A stretch of 64,000 nucleotides of DNA from NCBI RefSeq assembly GCF_900182955.1, contig NZ_FXUL01000009.1, positions 1 through 64,000 on the forward strand. The letters run 5' to 3'. A program made the position numbers and the translations under genes. The notes below the pieces were generated by a model. That model had not been told where the DNA came from. It did not search any database and saw only the letters and a program-made list of their open reading frames with translations. Position 1 is the first letter of the stretch. The number at the start of each line of letters is the position of its first letter. Positions 26,988-35,967 of the stretch are shown here, one piece after another. This DNA is from Noviherbaspirillum suwonense (GTDB lineage: Bacteria; Pseudomonadota; Gammaproteobacteria; Burkholderiales; Burkholderiaceae_D).

Positions 26988-28655
26988 ATGGGCGGACCTG
27001 ACCGCGTCTGGAATCACCAGCAAAGCAATCGCCGCGCGCGTCTCGAACGGGCAGGGGAGGCGCTGGGGACGGCGCTCTCCGGCAAGATCCTGCCGGCGAA
27101 CCGGATCGCCGATCTGCTGCACCAGGTCATCGAGTGCGGCGACCGCGTCTGCCTGGAAGGCAATAACCAGAAGCAGGCGAATTTCCTGGGGAAAGCGCTG
27201 GCGCAGCTCGATCCGGCGCGCATCAACGGCCTGCACATGCTGCTGTCGGTGATTGCGTTGCCGGAGCACCTGGACGTCTTTGAAAAAGGCGTTGCGTCCC
27301 GCCTCGACTTTTCCTTTTCCGGACCGCAGGCGGCAAGGCTGGCCCGGCTGGTCATGGCCGGGCAACTGAATATCGGCGCGATCCACACTTACCTTGAGCT
27401 GTTTGGCCGGTACTTCGTCGACCTGACGCCGCGTGTGTCGCTGATCGCGGCGGAGGCGGCGGATCGGGCAGGCAATCTCTATACGGGTCCGAACACCGAG
27501 GACACCCCGGCCATCGTGGAGGCGACCGCATTCAAGAGCGGCATCGTGATTGCACAGGTCAACCGGATCGTCGATACCCTGCCGCGCGTCGACGTGCCGG
27601 CGGACTGGGTGGATTTCGTGGTCCAGTCGCCCGCGCCCTATTACATCGAGCCCCTGTTCACGCGCGACCCTGCGCAGATTTCGGAGGTCCAGGTGCTGAT
27701 GGCGATGATGGCGATCAAGGGCATTTACGCAGAATACGAGATCAATCGCCTGAATCACGGCATTGGCTTCGATACTGCGGCGATCGAACTGATCCTGCCG
27801 ACGTATGCGCAGAGCCTGGGCCTCAGGGGCAAGATTGCCAGGCACTGGGCCCTGAATCCGCATCCGGCGCTGATCCCGGCGATCGAGGCCGGCTTCGTCG
27901 AGTCCGTGCACTCGTTCGGTTCCGAGCTCGGCATGGAAGACTACATCCGCGCGCGGCCGGATATCTTCTTTGTCGGTCCCGACGGCTCGATGCGCAGCAA
28001 CCGGGCCTTTTGCCAGGCCGCCGGGCACTATGCCTGCGACATGTTCATCGGCTCCACGCTGCAAATCGACCTGCAGGGCAATTCGTCGACCGCCACCCTG
28101 GGCCGCATTTCCGGTTTCGGCGGCGCTCCCAACATGGGCGCGGATGCGCGCGGCCGGCGCCACGACAGCCCGGCCTGGCTGAAAGCGGGACGGCAGGCGG
28201 ACGAAGGCAGGAACGTCATGCCGCGCGGGCGCAAGCTGGTCGTGCAGATGGTGGAGACGTTCCGCGAACATATGGCGCCCGCGTTCGTCGAAACGCTCGA
28301 TGCATGGCAGGTGGCCGAGCAGGCGGGCATGGCCATTCCGCCGGTGATGATTTACGGCGATGATGTCACGCATATCCTGACCGAGGAAGGCATCGCCAAC
28401 CTGCTGCTGTGCCGCACCCCCGAGGAGCGGGAGCAGGCGATCCGGGGCGTTGCCGGCTATTCCCCGGTGGGCATGGCGCGGGACAGGCGCATGGTCGAAA
28501 ACCTGCGCGACCGCAAGGTCATCCTTCGTGCAGAAGACCTGGGGATCGACAAGCGCCTCGCCACCCGCGACCTGCTCGCCGCGAGGAACATGAAGGACCT
28601 GGTGCGCGCATCCGGCGGCTTGTACGACCCGCCCAAACGATTCAGAAACTGGTAG
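26988..28655 (+). CDS. mdcA: Malonate decarboxylase alpha subunit (acetyl-ACP:malonate ACP transferase)
   Basis: A 555-residue subunit that swaps acetyl for malonyl on the acyl-carrier subunit MdcC. The N-terminus has the family pattern IADLLHQVIECGDRVCLEGNNQKQA. YIEPLFTRDPAQI, ATLGRISGFGGAPNMG and IYGDDVTHILTEEGIANLL are strongly typical of MdcA. Length agrees with the known subunit. ATG 26988 is chosen because GTGGAGAAT lies just upstream and homology starts at once. It is 34 bases after matC and is the first structural subunit of the operon. The complex is cytoplasmic and biotin-free. Confidence 0.95.
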   Translation: MGGPDRVWNHQQSNRRARLERAGEALGTALSGKILPANRIADLLHQVIECGDRVCLEGNNQKQANFLGKALAQLDPARINGLHMLLSVIALPEHLDVFEKGVASRLDFSFSGPQAARLARLVMAGQLNIGAIHTYLELFGRYFVDLTPRVSLIAAEAADRAGNLYTGPNTEDTPAIVEATAFKSGIVIAQVNRIVDTLPRVDVPADWVDFVVQSPAPYYIEPLFTRDPAQISEVQVLMAMMAIKGIYAEYEINRLNHGIGFDTAAIELILPTYAQSLGLRGKIARHWALNPHPALIPAIEAGFVESVHSFGSELGMEDYIRARPDIFFVGPDGSMRSNRAFCQAAGHYACDMFIGSTLQIDLQGNSSTATLGRISGFGGAPNMGADARGRRHDSPAWLKAGRQADEGRNVMPRGRKLVVQMVETFREHMAPAFVETLDAWQVAEQAGMAIPPVMIYGDDVTHILTEEGIANLLLCRTPEEREQAIRGVAGYSPVGMARDRRMVENLRDRKVILRAEDLGIDKRLATRDLLAARNMKDLVRASGGLYDPPKRFRNW

Positions 28656-28663
28656 GAGCCGAT

Positions 28664-28978
28664 ATGGAAACACTACACTTTCGCTTTGAGGACGGGACAC
28701 GGCGGATCGCGGCGCCTCCCCAGCTGGTAGGCGTCGTCGGCTCCGGCAATCTCGAGGTGCTGATCGAACCCGTGCCGCTCGGCGGCGCCTGCGAAATCGA
28801 CGTGAAGACCGCGGCCGTGGGTTTCGAGGCGACGTGGCAGGCCGTGATGGCGGATTTTCACGCACGCTGGCAACTGGCGGATACCCGCATCGCCATCAAC
28901 GACATGGGCGCCACGCCGGCGGTGGTCAGCCTGCGGCTTGATCAGGCGGTGGAAACGATGACGGGAGGCACCCCATGA
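28664..28978 (+). CDS. mdcC: Malonate decarboxylase delta subunit (acyl carrier protein)
   Basis: A 104-residue acyl carrier subunit. The segment VGVVGSGNLEVLIEP holds the Ser (residue 27) to which the 2'-(5''-phosphoribosyl)-3'-dephospho-CoA prosthetic group is attached in this family. The group is made by MdcB and attached by MdcG, both encoded downstream. TAGGAGCCGAT precedes ATG 28664, eight bases after the mdcA stop, and its stop overlaps the mdcD start. Confidence 0.95.
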   Translation: METLHFRFEDGTRRIAAPPQLVGVVGSGNLEVLIEPVPLGGACEIDVKTAAVGFEATWQAVMADFHARWQLADTRIAINDMGATPAVVSLRLDQAVETMTGGTP

Positions 28979-29874
28979 GCAGCTACCTTGAATTGACGGC
29001 GCGCGAACGCATCCGGCGCCTGTTCGACGAAGGCACCTTCAGGGAATTCATGCCGCCGGCGGAACGCGTCATCAGCCCGCATCTGGCCCAGCTGGACCTG
29101 GCGGTGTCCTTCGACGACGGCGTGATCGTCGGCCGCGGCACGATGGACGGCAGGCCGGTGTTCGGCGCTGCGCAGGAAGGCGGCTTCCTGGGCGGCGCGG
29201 TCGGGGAAGTGCATGGGGCCAAGCTGGTCGGCCTGCTGCAGCGGGCGGTCGACGAGCAGGCATACGGCGTGCTGCTGCTGGTGGAATCAGGCGGCGTGCG
29301 CCTGCATGAAGCCAACGCCGGCCTGATCGCCGTTTCGGAAGTGATGCGGGCCATCCTCGATACGCGCGCCGCCGGCATTCCTGTGGTGGCTCTCATCGGC
29401 GGCGCCAACGGCTGCTTTGGCGGAATGGGCATCGCCGCGCGATGCACGAACGCGATCGTGATGTCCGAGGAAGGCCGCCTCGGGATGTCCGGCCCGGAAG
29501 TCATTGAAACGACCCACGGCGTCGAGGAATTCGATTCCCGCGATCGCGCCCTGGTCTGGCGCACTACCGGCGGCAAGCATCGCTATCTGCTGGGGGACTG
29601 CCAGGCCCTGGTGGCGGACGACATTGCGGCATTCCGGCAGGCAGCGATGCAGGCGCTGTCCGCGAGCCGCCAGCGTACCATCGGGCTGACGCTGCCTGAC
29701 CTCGAAGCGGAACAGGCGACGCTGGAACGTCGCCTGCACGACCACGGCGGCGAAAGCGAGCCGCTGCAGATATGGCGGCGGCTCGGGTTTGCCGAGCCGC
29801 ACACGATCCCGATGCTGGAAGCGGACGAGTTCGTTCGTCTCGCCGCCGGACATCGCGCAGGAGAAGAACAATGA
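28975..29874 (+). CDS. mdcD: Malonate decarboxylase beta subunit
   Basis: A 299-residue crotonase/carboxyltransferase-fold subunit that, with MdcE, decarboxylates malonyl-S-ACP to acetyl-S-ACP. Typical segments are GAAQEGGFLGGAVGEVHG, VLLLVESGGVRLHEANAGL, LIGGANGCFGGMGIAA and GRLGMSGPEVIETTHGVEEFDS. ATG 28975 overlaps the mdcC stop (ATGA) and its own stop overlaps mdcE the same way, supporting balanced synthesis of subunits. Confidence 0.95.
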   Translation: MSSYLELTARERIRRLFDEGTFREFMPPAERVISPHLAQLDLAVSFDDGVIVGRGTMDGRPVFGAAQEGGFLGGAVGEVHGAKLVGLLQRAVDEQAYGVLLLVESGGVRLHEANAGLIAVSEVMRAILDTRAAGIPVVALIGGANGCFGGMGIAARCTNAIVMSEEGRLGMSGPEVIETTHGVEEFDSRDRALVWRTTGGKHRYLLGDCQALVADDIAAFRQAAMQALSASRQRTIGLTLPDLEAEQATLERRLHDHGGESEPLQIWRRLGFAEPHTIPMLEADEFVRLAAGHRAGEEQ

Positions 29875-30584
29875 ACTGGCACACCCTGGCTTCACAGCTT
29901 TTTCCCGGCGGACATGACATCGTCGAGCAGGACAATTTTCTTTCAGGCACCGGGACGGTCGATGGCAGGCCGGTTGCGGTCATCGGCACGACCGACCACA
30001 CGCCCATCGGCATCGAGATCGCCCTGGCACAGGCCAGAGCAGTACTGCAGACCGTGCGCGCATTCCCGCGGCGGCCGATCCTGATCCTGGTCGACACGCA
30101 GGGACAGCGCTTGCGTCACCGTGACGAAATGCTGGGCATTAACAGCTATATGGCGCACCTGGGCAAATGCATAGACCTGGCGCGCCGCGAGGGCCACGCG
30201 GTCATCGGGCTTGTGTACGACCAGGCCTTGTCGGGCGGCTTCATCACGAGCGGCCTGATCGCGGATGCCTGCTACGCGCTTCCGGATGCGACCATCCGTG
30301 TCATGGGACTGCCGGCCATGGCGCGCATCACCAAGGTGCCGGAAGCAACCCTGGTCGAACTGGCGAAATCCAACCCGGTCTTTGCGCCGGGCCCGGTCAA
30401 TTACTGGCGCATGGGCGGCATCCAGGAAATCTGGAAGGACGAACTGGCGCAGGCGCTGTCCGCTGCGCTGGCAAATGTCGACGCCAGCGACCGGCGCAGG
30501 GAACTTGGCCTGGCGCGGGGCGGGCGCAAGTTTGCGCAGCCGGTGGCGGAAGCGGTCAGGAGGCAGCATGCTGGCCCGGCATGA
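29871..30584 (+). CDS. mdcE: Malonate decarboxylase gamma subunit
   Basis: A 237-residue partner of MdcD with the same carboxyltransferase fold. It contains ILILVDTQGQRLRHRDEMLG, VIGLVYDQALSGGFITSGL and VMGLPAMARITKVPEATL, all typical of MdcE. ATG 29871 overlaps the mdcD stop. Its 3' end overlaps mdcG by 17 bases, so the operon is tightly packed. Confidence 0.94.
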   Translation: MNWHTLASQLFPGGHDIVEQDNFLSGTGTVDGRPVAVIGTTDHTPIGIEIALAQARAVLQTVRAFPRRPILILVDTQGQRLRHRDEMLGINSYMAHLGKCIDLARREGHAVIGLVYDQALSGGFITSGLIADACYALPDATIRVMGLPAMARITKVPEATLVELAKSNPVFAPGPVNYWRMGGIQEIWKDELAQALSAALANVDASDRRRELGLARGGRKFAQPVAEAVRRQHAGPA

Positions 30585-31251
30585 CCTGGTCTGGCTTTGC
30601 GACGACGGGTGGCGGCATGTGCGCCGGACGGCGCCTGACTCGCTGGCGCAGCAGGCAATGGACCAGTGGCGCGGCGCCGACTGGCCTGCCACGGTGCGCA
30701 GGCAGGACACCGGCTGCAGCCCCGGCGAAGTGTGCCTTGGGATCACGCTGCCGCGCGACAGCGCGGCCGGCGCCCGCACCCGTGTCTCGCTACGCTGCCT
30801 GCAGGCGCACATCCGGCGCGCCATCCGGCCGCTTCGCCTGGACGCTGCGGATGCCGCGATATTTCCGCAATGGGCGCGGGCCTGGCAGGCATGGCGAAGC
30901 GTCGTCGAAGAGGCGGGGCTCGACGTTCGGGTCTACGGTTCACTGGCCATGGAAGTGCTGACTGGCCGGCCTTATCTCACCGACAGATCCGACATCGATC
31001 TCCTGTTCTTCCCGGCCAGCCCCGAACAGCTGCGCGCCGGCGCTGCGCTTTTTGCCGGTTGCCCTGGCGGCCTGCCGCTGGATGGCGAAATCATCTTTCC
31101 GTCGGGCCGGGCCGTTGCATGGAAGGAGTGGTGTCAAACGGCCTTGCAGGATAGCCGCAACAGGGTGCTGGTGAAGCAGATCGACGGAGTGCGCCTGTGC
31201 TCCGTGGCCGAATTGCAGGCCGAACTCGGGGAGGCTGCATGCGTCAGCTGA
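30568..31251 (+). CDS. mdcG: Malonate decarboxylase holo-ACP synthase (phosphoribosyl-dephospho-CoA transferase)
   Basis: A 227-residue nucleotidyltransferase that attaches the dephospho-CoA-derived prosthetic group to Ser27 of MdcC. The start MLARHDLVWL is typical of the family. The nucleotidyltransferase motif appears as VYGSLAMEVLTGRPYLTDRSDIDLLF, with the G-S and D-x-D catalytic metal ligands. ATG 30568 has AGGAGGCAGC upstream inside mdcE; the frame is open further left but lies in mdcE there. It overlaps mdcB by 13 bases. Confidence 0.93.
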   Translation: MLARHDLVWLCDDGWRHVRRTAPDSLAQQAMDQWRGADWPATVRRQDTGCSPGEVCLGITLPRDSAAGARTRVSLRCLQAHIRRAIRPLRLDAADAAIFPQWARAWQAWRSVVEEAGLDVRVYGSLAMEVLTGRPYLTDRSDIDLLFFPASPEQLRAGAALFAGCPGGLPLDGEIIFPSGRAVAWKEWCQTALQDSRNRVLVKQIDGVRLCSVAELQAELGEAACVS

Positions 31252-32192
31252 GCATAAGCGCGCCGCGCCGCGATACGGCGTACTTCCTGGACAGGCCGAC
31301 GCACTGGCGCACCATCCTCTGGAACAGGCGGGAAGACATCAAGTTCTGCAGGCTGGTCGGCCGGCTGGCAGTGCGCAGCCTGTACGCCGAGCTGGCGCTC
31401 TATCCCAAGCCTGGCCTGGTGTCGATGGTCGACAATGGCAGCCATGACGACATGGACGCACGCACCTTCCTGCGCAGCCTGTTTGCGCTGCGCCATTATT
31501 TTGTCCGCATCGCGATCGCCGGCCTGCATGATGCGCCGTTCGGCATGCTCAAGCGGCTGGGTATCGACGCGGAAGCGCGGATGATGCAGGCCACTTCCGG
31601 AATCAACACCCACCGGGGCGCGATCTTTTGCCTGGGCATACTGTGCGCCGCGCTCGGTCGTTGCCGGGCGCAGCGCACGCCGCCGTCGCCCCAGGCCATA
31701 CGCGCCATCCTGCTGACGCAATGGGGGCAAGCGCTGGATGACCATACCAGGGGCGGACCGCCAGGCACGCATGGCCGATGCGTGGCGGAGGCGCATGCCG
31801 TCAGCGGCGCGCGCGAGGAAGTCGCGCTGGGATTGCCATCAGTGTTCGAGATCGCGCTGCCGGCGCTGCAGCGCACGCTGGATGCGGGCCGCGGCGGGCG
31901 AGCGGCCCGTGTCGACGCCTTTTTCGCACTGATGGCGCACATCAATGACACCAATGTCTACCACCGCGGCGGCGCAGCGGGCGCGCACACCGTCAGGACG
32001 TCCGCCCGGGCGTTCCTCGACGCCGGCGGCACTGCGCACCCGGGCTGGGAGCAGACGGCGCTCGGGTGCCATCGCTTGTTCATGGAACGGCGCCTGTCCC
32101 CCGGCGGGGCGGCGGACCTGCTGGCCGCCACCTGGCTCGTGCACCAGGCCACCACGGGCCTGGCAACGCCGGCGCTGGTCCAGGAAACATGA
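31239..32192 (+). CDS. mdcB: Triphosphoribosyl-dephospho-CoA synthase
   Basis: A 317-residue CitG/MdcB-family enzyme that makes 2'-(5''-triphosphoribosyl)-3'-dephospho-CoA from ATP and dephospho-CoA. Recognisable segments are ALYPKPGLVSMVDNGSHDDMD, TSGINTHRGAIFCLGILCAA and the DTNVYHRGG motif. The protein is slightly longer than many MdcB proteins because of an N-terminal extension. ATG 31239 is preceded by GGGGAGGCTGC. The gene lies after mdcG here, whereas the commonly described order places mdcB second. Confidence 0.93.
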   Translation: MRQLSISAPRRDTAYFLDRPTHWRTILWNRREDIKFCRLVGRLAVRSLYAELALYPKPGLVSMVDNGSHDDMDARTFLRSLFALRHYFVRIAIAGLHDAPFGMLKRLGIDAEARMMQATSGINTHRGAIFCLGILCAALGRCRAQRTPPSPQAIRAILLTQWGQALDDHTRGGPPGTHGRCVAEAHAVSGAREEVALGLPSVFEIALPALQRTLDAGRGGRAARVDAFFALMAHINDTNVYHRGGAAGAHTVRTSARAFLDAGGTAHPGWEQTALGCHRLFMERRLSPGGAADLLAATWLVHQATTGLATPALVQET

Positions 32193-32208
32193 CTCGACCG
32201 GGTCGCCG

Positions 32209-33141
32209 ATGAGCACGCGCCTTGCCATACTATGCCCTGGCCAGGGCGGGCAGCATCCGGCGATGTTCGATCTTGCCCGCACCGACCCGCAAGCCAGCGC
32301 GCTGCTGGACAATTGCCTGTCCGTGGCCCGGCTCGGCATCCCGCTCCAGGAAATTTTGGCGGACAACGACCTCCTGTTTTCCAACCGCATGGCGCAGCCG
32401 TTGATCGTCGCGGCAGCGATGGCGACGTGGGAAGCCATCCGCCACGACGTCCCCGCCCCGGCCTTGGTGGCCGGCTACAGCATCGGCGAAGTGGCGGCCT
32501 ACGGCGTCGCCGGCGCGCTTGCCGCTGTCGATACAGTCGCATTGGCCGTATCGCGCGCGCGCCTGATGGACGGCTGCATGAAGACCATGCCGGAACAGGC
32601 GCTCGTGGCCATTTCCGGCCTTTCCTACCGCGCAGCCGCTCCCGTGCTGCAGCAGTGCGGCTTCCACCTGGCGATTGCGACTGGCGAGGACACATTCATC
32701 GCCGGCGGTTCTGCCCGGCTGCTGGTGGAACTGCAGCGCCTGATCCCCGGGTCCGGCGGACATCTGACCGTTCTCCCGGTGGCGGTCGCCTCCCATACCC
32801 CCTGCATGGCGCCTGCCGTGGCGCCGTTCGCCGAGGCGCTCGGGCGTCATCGCCTGGCCGATCCGGCGATCCCGGTCCTGTCGGGCATTTCAGCAGAACA
32901 GGTCTTCAGGGCCGACAAGGCGATTTCGCATCTGTCACGCCAGATCGCGGAACCGATACGCTGGGCAGACTGCATGGATGCCTGCGCGGAAGCGGGCGTG
33001 ACCGTGGCGCTTGAACTCGGCCCGGGCGCCGCGTTGTCACGCATGCTGCATGCAAGGCATCCTCAAATCGAATGTCGGGCAGTCGCCGAGTTCCGCTCGA
33101 TAGGCGGCGTCAAGACCTGGCTGACCCGCCATTTCGATTAG
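32209..33141 (+). CDS. mdcH: Malonate decarboxylase epsilon subunit (malonyl-CoA:ACP transacylase)
   Basis: A 310-residue FabD-like acyltransferase that loads malonyl onto MdcC during start-up or repair of the enzyme. The N-terminal LAILCPGQGGQHPAMF and the nucleophile elbow VAGYSIGEVAAYG with Ser are typical, and the catalytic His is in VAVASHTPCMAPA. ATG 32209 is 16 bases past the mdcB stop. It is the last gene of the operon; a 6-bp hairpin without T-run lies just beyond (33144-33166). Confidence 0.93.
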   Translation: MSTRLAILCPGQGGQHPAMFDLARTDPQASALLDNCLSVARLGIPLQEILADNDLLFSNRMAQPLIVAAAMATWEAIRHDVPAPALVAGYSIGEVAAYGVAGALAAVDTVALAVSRARLMDGCMKTMPEQALVAISGLSYRAAAPVLQQCGFHLAIATGEDTFIAGGSARLLVELQRLIPGSGGHLTVLPVAVASHTPCMAPAVAPFAEALGRHRLADPAIPVLSGISAEQVFRADKAISHLSRQIAEPIRWADCMDACAEAGVTVALELGPGAALSRMLHARHPQIECRAVAEFRSIGGVKTWLTRHFD

Positions 33142-33420
33142 TCGTCCGCTGAAGCCCCCTGCGGACATTCGTCCTGCCTATATGTGATATTGCCATTTGG
33201 AATTGGCCTTCTGCCGGGTCGACCTCATCTCTCCTGTAGCGAGCAAGAGACCGCGTCGGCTAATGGCGAGGGTGGGGAACCGAGTGATGCTGCTCCGGAC
33301 CCCCGCTTTCCTGTTTCCCCCGGAAATGCCGGACCTTGTCCGCGCTTCATCCGCTCGGGGCATGCCAGCCGACCGTTGTCCGATGCGATCGCGCGTAACC
33401 CGGATGACAGGAATGACGAA

Positions 33421-33561
33421 ATGCTGAAATTAATGACTTTAATCGCCGACCATTTGATGACGGCTGCCAGGAACAGGGCAGAGCGCGCAATGGCCAGTGT
33501 CACACCGCAGCCCGTTTGCCAGGACGATATCTATCGTTCCAACCTGGGCGGCTGGAACTAG
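33421..33561 (+). CDS. Possible small protein, 46 aa
   Basis: ATG 33421 has ACAGGAATGACGAA in front, and the ORF ends in TAG at 33559-33561. It begins MLKLMTLIADHLMTAARNRA and ends YRSNLGGWN, an amphipathic helix with a polar aromatic tail. The rest of the 553-base interval 33142-33694 shows no gene. A perfect 10-bp hairpin starts 20 bases after the stop, which supports a real short transcript. No family is recognised. Confidence 0.4.
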   Translation: MLKLMTLIADHLMTAARNRAERAMASVTPQPVCQDDIYRSNLGGWN

Positions 33562-33580
33562 ACCCGTCCGGCCGCTGGCC

Positions 33581-33607
33581 GCCATCGGCCGGATCACGGC
33601 CGATGGC
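33581..33607. other. Perfect 10-bp hairpin after the 46-aa ORF
   Basis: GCCATCGGCC (33581-33590) pairs exactly with GGCCGATGGC (33598-33607) over a 7-base loop. It lies between convergent genes (the small plus-strand ORF and the cyclase gene) and could mark 3' ends, although no T-run follows. Confidence 0.5.
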
Positions 33608-33694
33608 GACAACGGTCACGGCTGGACCCCGGCGCCTGCAGCATGAAGCGACGCTACCTGCTTCAGTTCCGGCCAGGACCGTTACCGGCATTTC

Positions 33695-34663
33695 CTATCT
33701 GATGGCAATGGGATTGATGATTGCCTGCACGGCGCCGGTTATCCTCGAAGGGCCGAGAGTGAAAAACGACTCCCACGCCTTGTCTTTCACCATCGCTTCG
33801 GTATTCATGTTCTCGAGGATGTAGATGCCGTTCTGCGCGAGCAGGATCTGGTGGACTTCGAATGCGCCTGCGTTGGGTTCCCCCGGCAGCACTTCGACCG
33901 CCCAGTTGTCGGCGCCCACCATCGCAACGCCCAGGGAAGCGAGATAGCGGGCGCCGTCGACGCCGAGTCCAGGCTCACCCTTGTTGAATCTATCGTTGTC
34001 CTTCCCTATCAATGCCGACCAGCCCGTATAGAAGAGAACCACGTCGCCCTTCTCGATCGCCTTGACGCCCTGCCGCTTCATCGCACCTTCGATTTCGCGA
34101 CGGTTGAATGGCGTCCCTTCTTTCACCGGGTTCGCGTTGAAATAGCTTGCCATGTCCAGCAGCACTGCGCGGGTGGCGATCGGCGGCACCTTTTCCATTC
34201 CGAGCTTCTGCAGGCCGTCCGGCTTGGCAAAGTCGGCGCCCTTGTTGCAGTTGTAATAGACGCCATCGATGCCCAGGTGGCCGAGGCCGTCCAGCTGTGA
34301 GCCGATGCCTACCCATCCATTGATGATGTCGTCGTTATAGGTCGTCTTGCTCGGTCCGATGGGGCCTTTCTCCTGTCCTGGCTGGACCACCTTGATCTCG
34401 AATGTACGGGGCGCGTAGGCGGGGGTATTCTTGTTTGTCTCTATCCCCAACGCATAACTTTTACCCTGCTTGATCAGCCTGCTTGCCCTTCGTGTTTTCT
34501 CCGGGGTGATGTGGTTCAAATTGCCCGCCTGGTCCTCCGGACCGAATCTGGAAGGGAAGCACGACTGCTGGGATTGCTGACCGTAAGCCGGCATCGACGC
34601 CGCAGCGGCAAGAAAAGCCGCGACGGGTACCGCCGTTTTTATTAGATGTCCGAGTGCGTTCAT
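33695..34663 (-). CDS. Secreted cyclase-family (kynurenine formamidase-like) hydrolase
   Basis: A 322-residue protein with an N-terminal signal peptide (LIKTAVPVAAFLAAAASMPAYG, cleavage near residue 27). It belongs to the metal-dependent cyclase/formamidase family: the metal motif appears as GIGSQLDGLGHLG, with Asp and His ligands and Gln in the usual first His place. The C-terminal part includes VLFYTGWSALIG and GADNWAVEVLPG. Start ATG 34663 follows AAAGGAGACAGG. It lies 161 bases after the exporter operon on the same strand and may be co-expressed. The periplasmic location is inferred from the signal sequence; the substrate is unknown. Confidence 0.87.
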   Translation of the reverse strand: MNALGHLIKTAVPVAAFLAAAASMPAYGQQSQQSCFPSRFGPEDQAGNLNHITPEKTRRASRLIKQGKSYALGIETNKNTPAYAPRTFEIKVVQPGQEKGPIGPSKTTYNDDIINGWVGIGSQLDGLGHLGIDGVYYNCNKGADFAKPDGLQKLGMEKVPPIATRAVLLDMASYFNANPVKEGTPFNRREIEGAMKRQGVKAIEKGDVVLFYTGWSALIGKDNDRFNKGEPGLGVDGARYLASLGVAMVGADNWAVEVLPGEPNAGAFEVHQILLAQNGIYILENMNTEAMVKDKAWESFFTLGPSRITGAVQAIINPIAIR

Positions 34664-34824
34664 CCTGTCTCCTTTGCGTTTTGGGCGTCTCATGGCGAAT
34701 AGCCAGCTAAGCCTAACCCGCGCGGACGGGCCATTGTGAAATTGTGAATTTTCTTTGAGACGCAGCAAGCAGGGCCGGATTTCGTACTCCCTTTATCGCT
34801 TTCGCTTCATCCGCAGGCGAAGGG

Positions 34825-35967
34825 CTAGCCGCGGAAGATGTCGAATGGCTCGATCCTGAGCACCTTGCGGATGCCGATGTAGCTCGATATGCCCGCGATC
34901 CGGATCACCATGCCGAGCGCGAGTCCGAGATTGCCGAACGTGATCAGGGACGCATAATCGGGCAGCCGCATCTTGGCCACGAAGATCAGCGCGGTGCACA
35001 GCCCCACGCCGATTCCATACCCGGTGAGCGCGGTGAAGACCGCCTGGAACAGGATCATCGACACCAGCTCGCTTCCCTTCGCGCCGATCGCCTTGAGCGC
35101 GCCGAACTTTTCAAGATTTTCCAGGATGAAGGTGTAGAAGGTTTGCCCCGAGATGGACAGGCCGACGATGAAGCTGATGACCGTCATCAGCAGGATGTTG
35201 GTGCCGATGCCGGTCTGGTACTTGTAGAAGTCGCTGATTTTCCGGATGAACTCTTCCCTGGTCAATGCCAGGTAGCCCAGTCGGGCGACTTCGCGCTTCA
35301 CGGCGGCTATTGCCGCCTCGTTCTTCGGCTCGACCAGGATGTAGGAGGTCGTGTACCGGGTCGACGGTATGTACTGGATCGCGCGGCTACGGGTCGTATA
35401 GAGCGTGGGCACGCCGAACAGGCCGCCCGAGGACACCTTTGCGATGCCGACGATATGGCCGCGATGGTCATTCAGCTCGAACTCGGTGCCGATGCCCGGG
35501 CTGCCCAGCTTCCTGAATTCGGCGTCGTGCACGACGATGAAGCCGTTCTCCGCATAGATGTCCTGGATATTCCCCTGTTCCAGCAAGGGTCGGCCGAACA
35601 GCGTGGCGTCGTCGAGGCCGATCACGCTCACTGCCTGGTAAGCGCCACTGCGCAGCTTGACCAGCGCGCCGCCCGAATAGAGCGGCACCGCGTAGCGGAC
35701 GCCGGGTATGCTGCGCACGCCATCGAGCAGGTAGTCGGGCAACGGAATCGTGTTTGCCACCGTGTTCACGGCCGGGTCCATGATCCAGACGCTGGCGCCG
35801 ATATTGGTCACCGTCGCGGAAGAACGGCCAAGTATGCCCGCGAAGATCGATGTCATCTGCACCATCAGGAACACCGCGAACGTAATGCCGACCAGCAGCG
35901 CGGAAAACTTGCCCCGGTCGTTCGTCAGCAGCTTGTAGGCAATGCGCAGCGTGCCCGGCAACGTCAT
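34825..35967 (-). CDS. ABC exporter permease (MacB/FtsX/DevC type)
   Basis: A 380-residue permease. One membrane helix near residues 20-45 is followed by a large extracytoplasmic domain (about 50-255), then three more helices (GTNILLMTVISFIVGLSISG, LVSMILFQAVFTALTGYGIG, LGLALGMVIRIAGISSYIG). This is the FtsX fold of MacB-like mechanotransmission exporters, here with the ATPase encoded separately. The C-terminus reads IRKVLRIEPFDIFRG, typical of DevC-like permeases. ATG 35967 follows AAGGAGGGCCGGGA and overlaps the stop of the outer-membrane-factor gene (ATGA). It is the last gene of a four-gene exporter operon. Confidence 0.9.
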   Translation of the reverse strand: MTLPGTLRIAYKLLTNDRGKFSALLVGITFAVFLMVQMTSIFAGILGRSSATVTNIGASVWIMDPAVNTVANTIPLPDYLLDGVRSIPGVRYAVPLYSGGALVKLRSGAYQAVSVIGLDDATLFGRPLLEQGNIQDIYAENGFIVVHDAEFRKLGSPGIGTEFELNDHRGHIVGIAKVSSGGLFGVPTLYTTRSRAIQYIPSTRYTTSYILVEPKNEAAIAAVKREVARLGYLALTREEFIRKISDFYKYQTGIGTNILLMTVISFIVGLSISGQTFYTFILENLEKFGALKAIGAKGSELVSMILFQAVFTALTGYGIGVGLCTALIFVAKMRLPDYASLITFGNLGLALGMVIRIAGISSYIGIRKVLRIEPFDIFRG

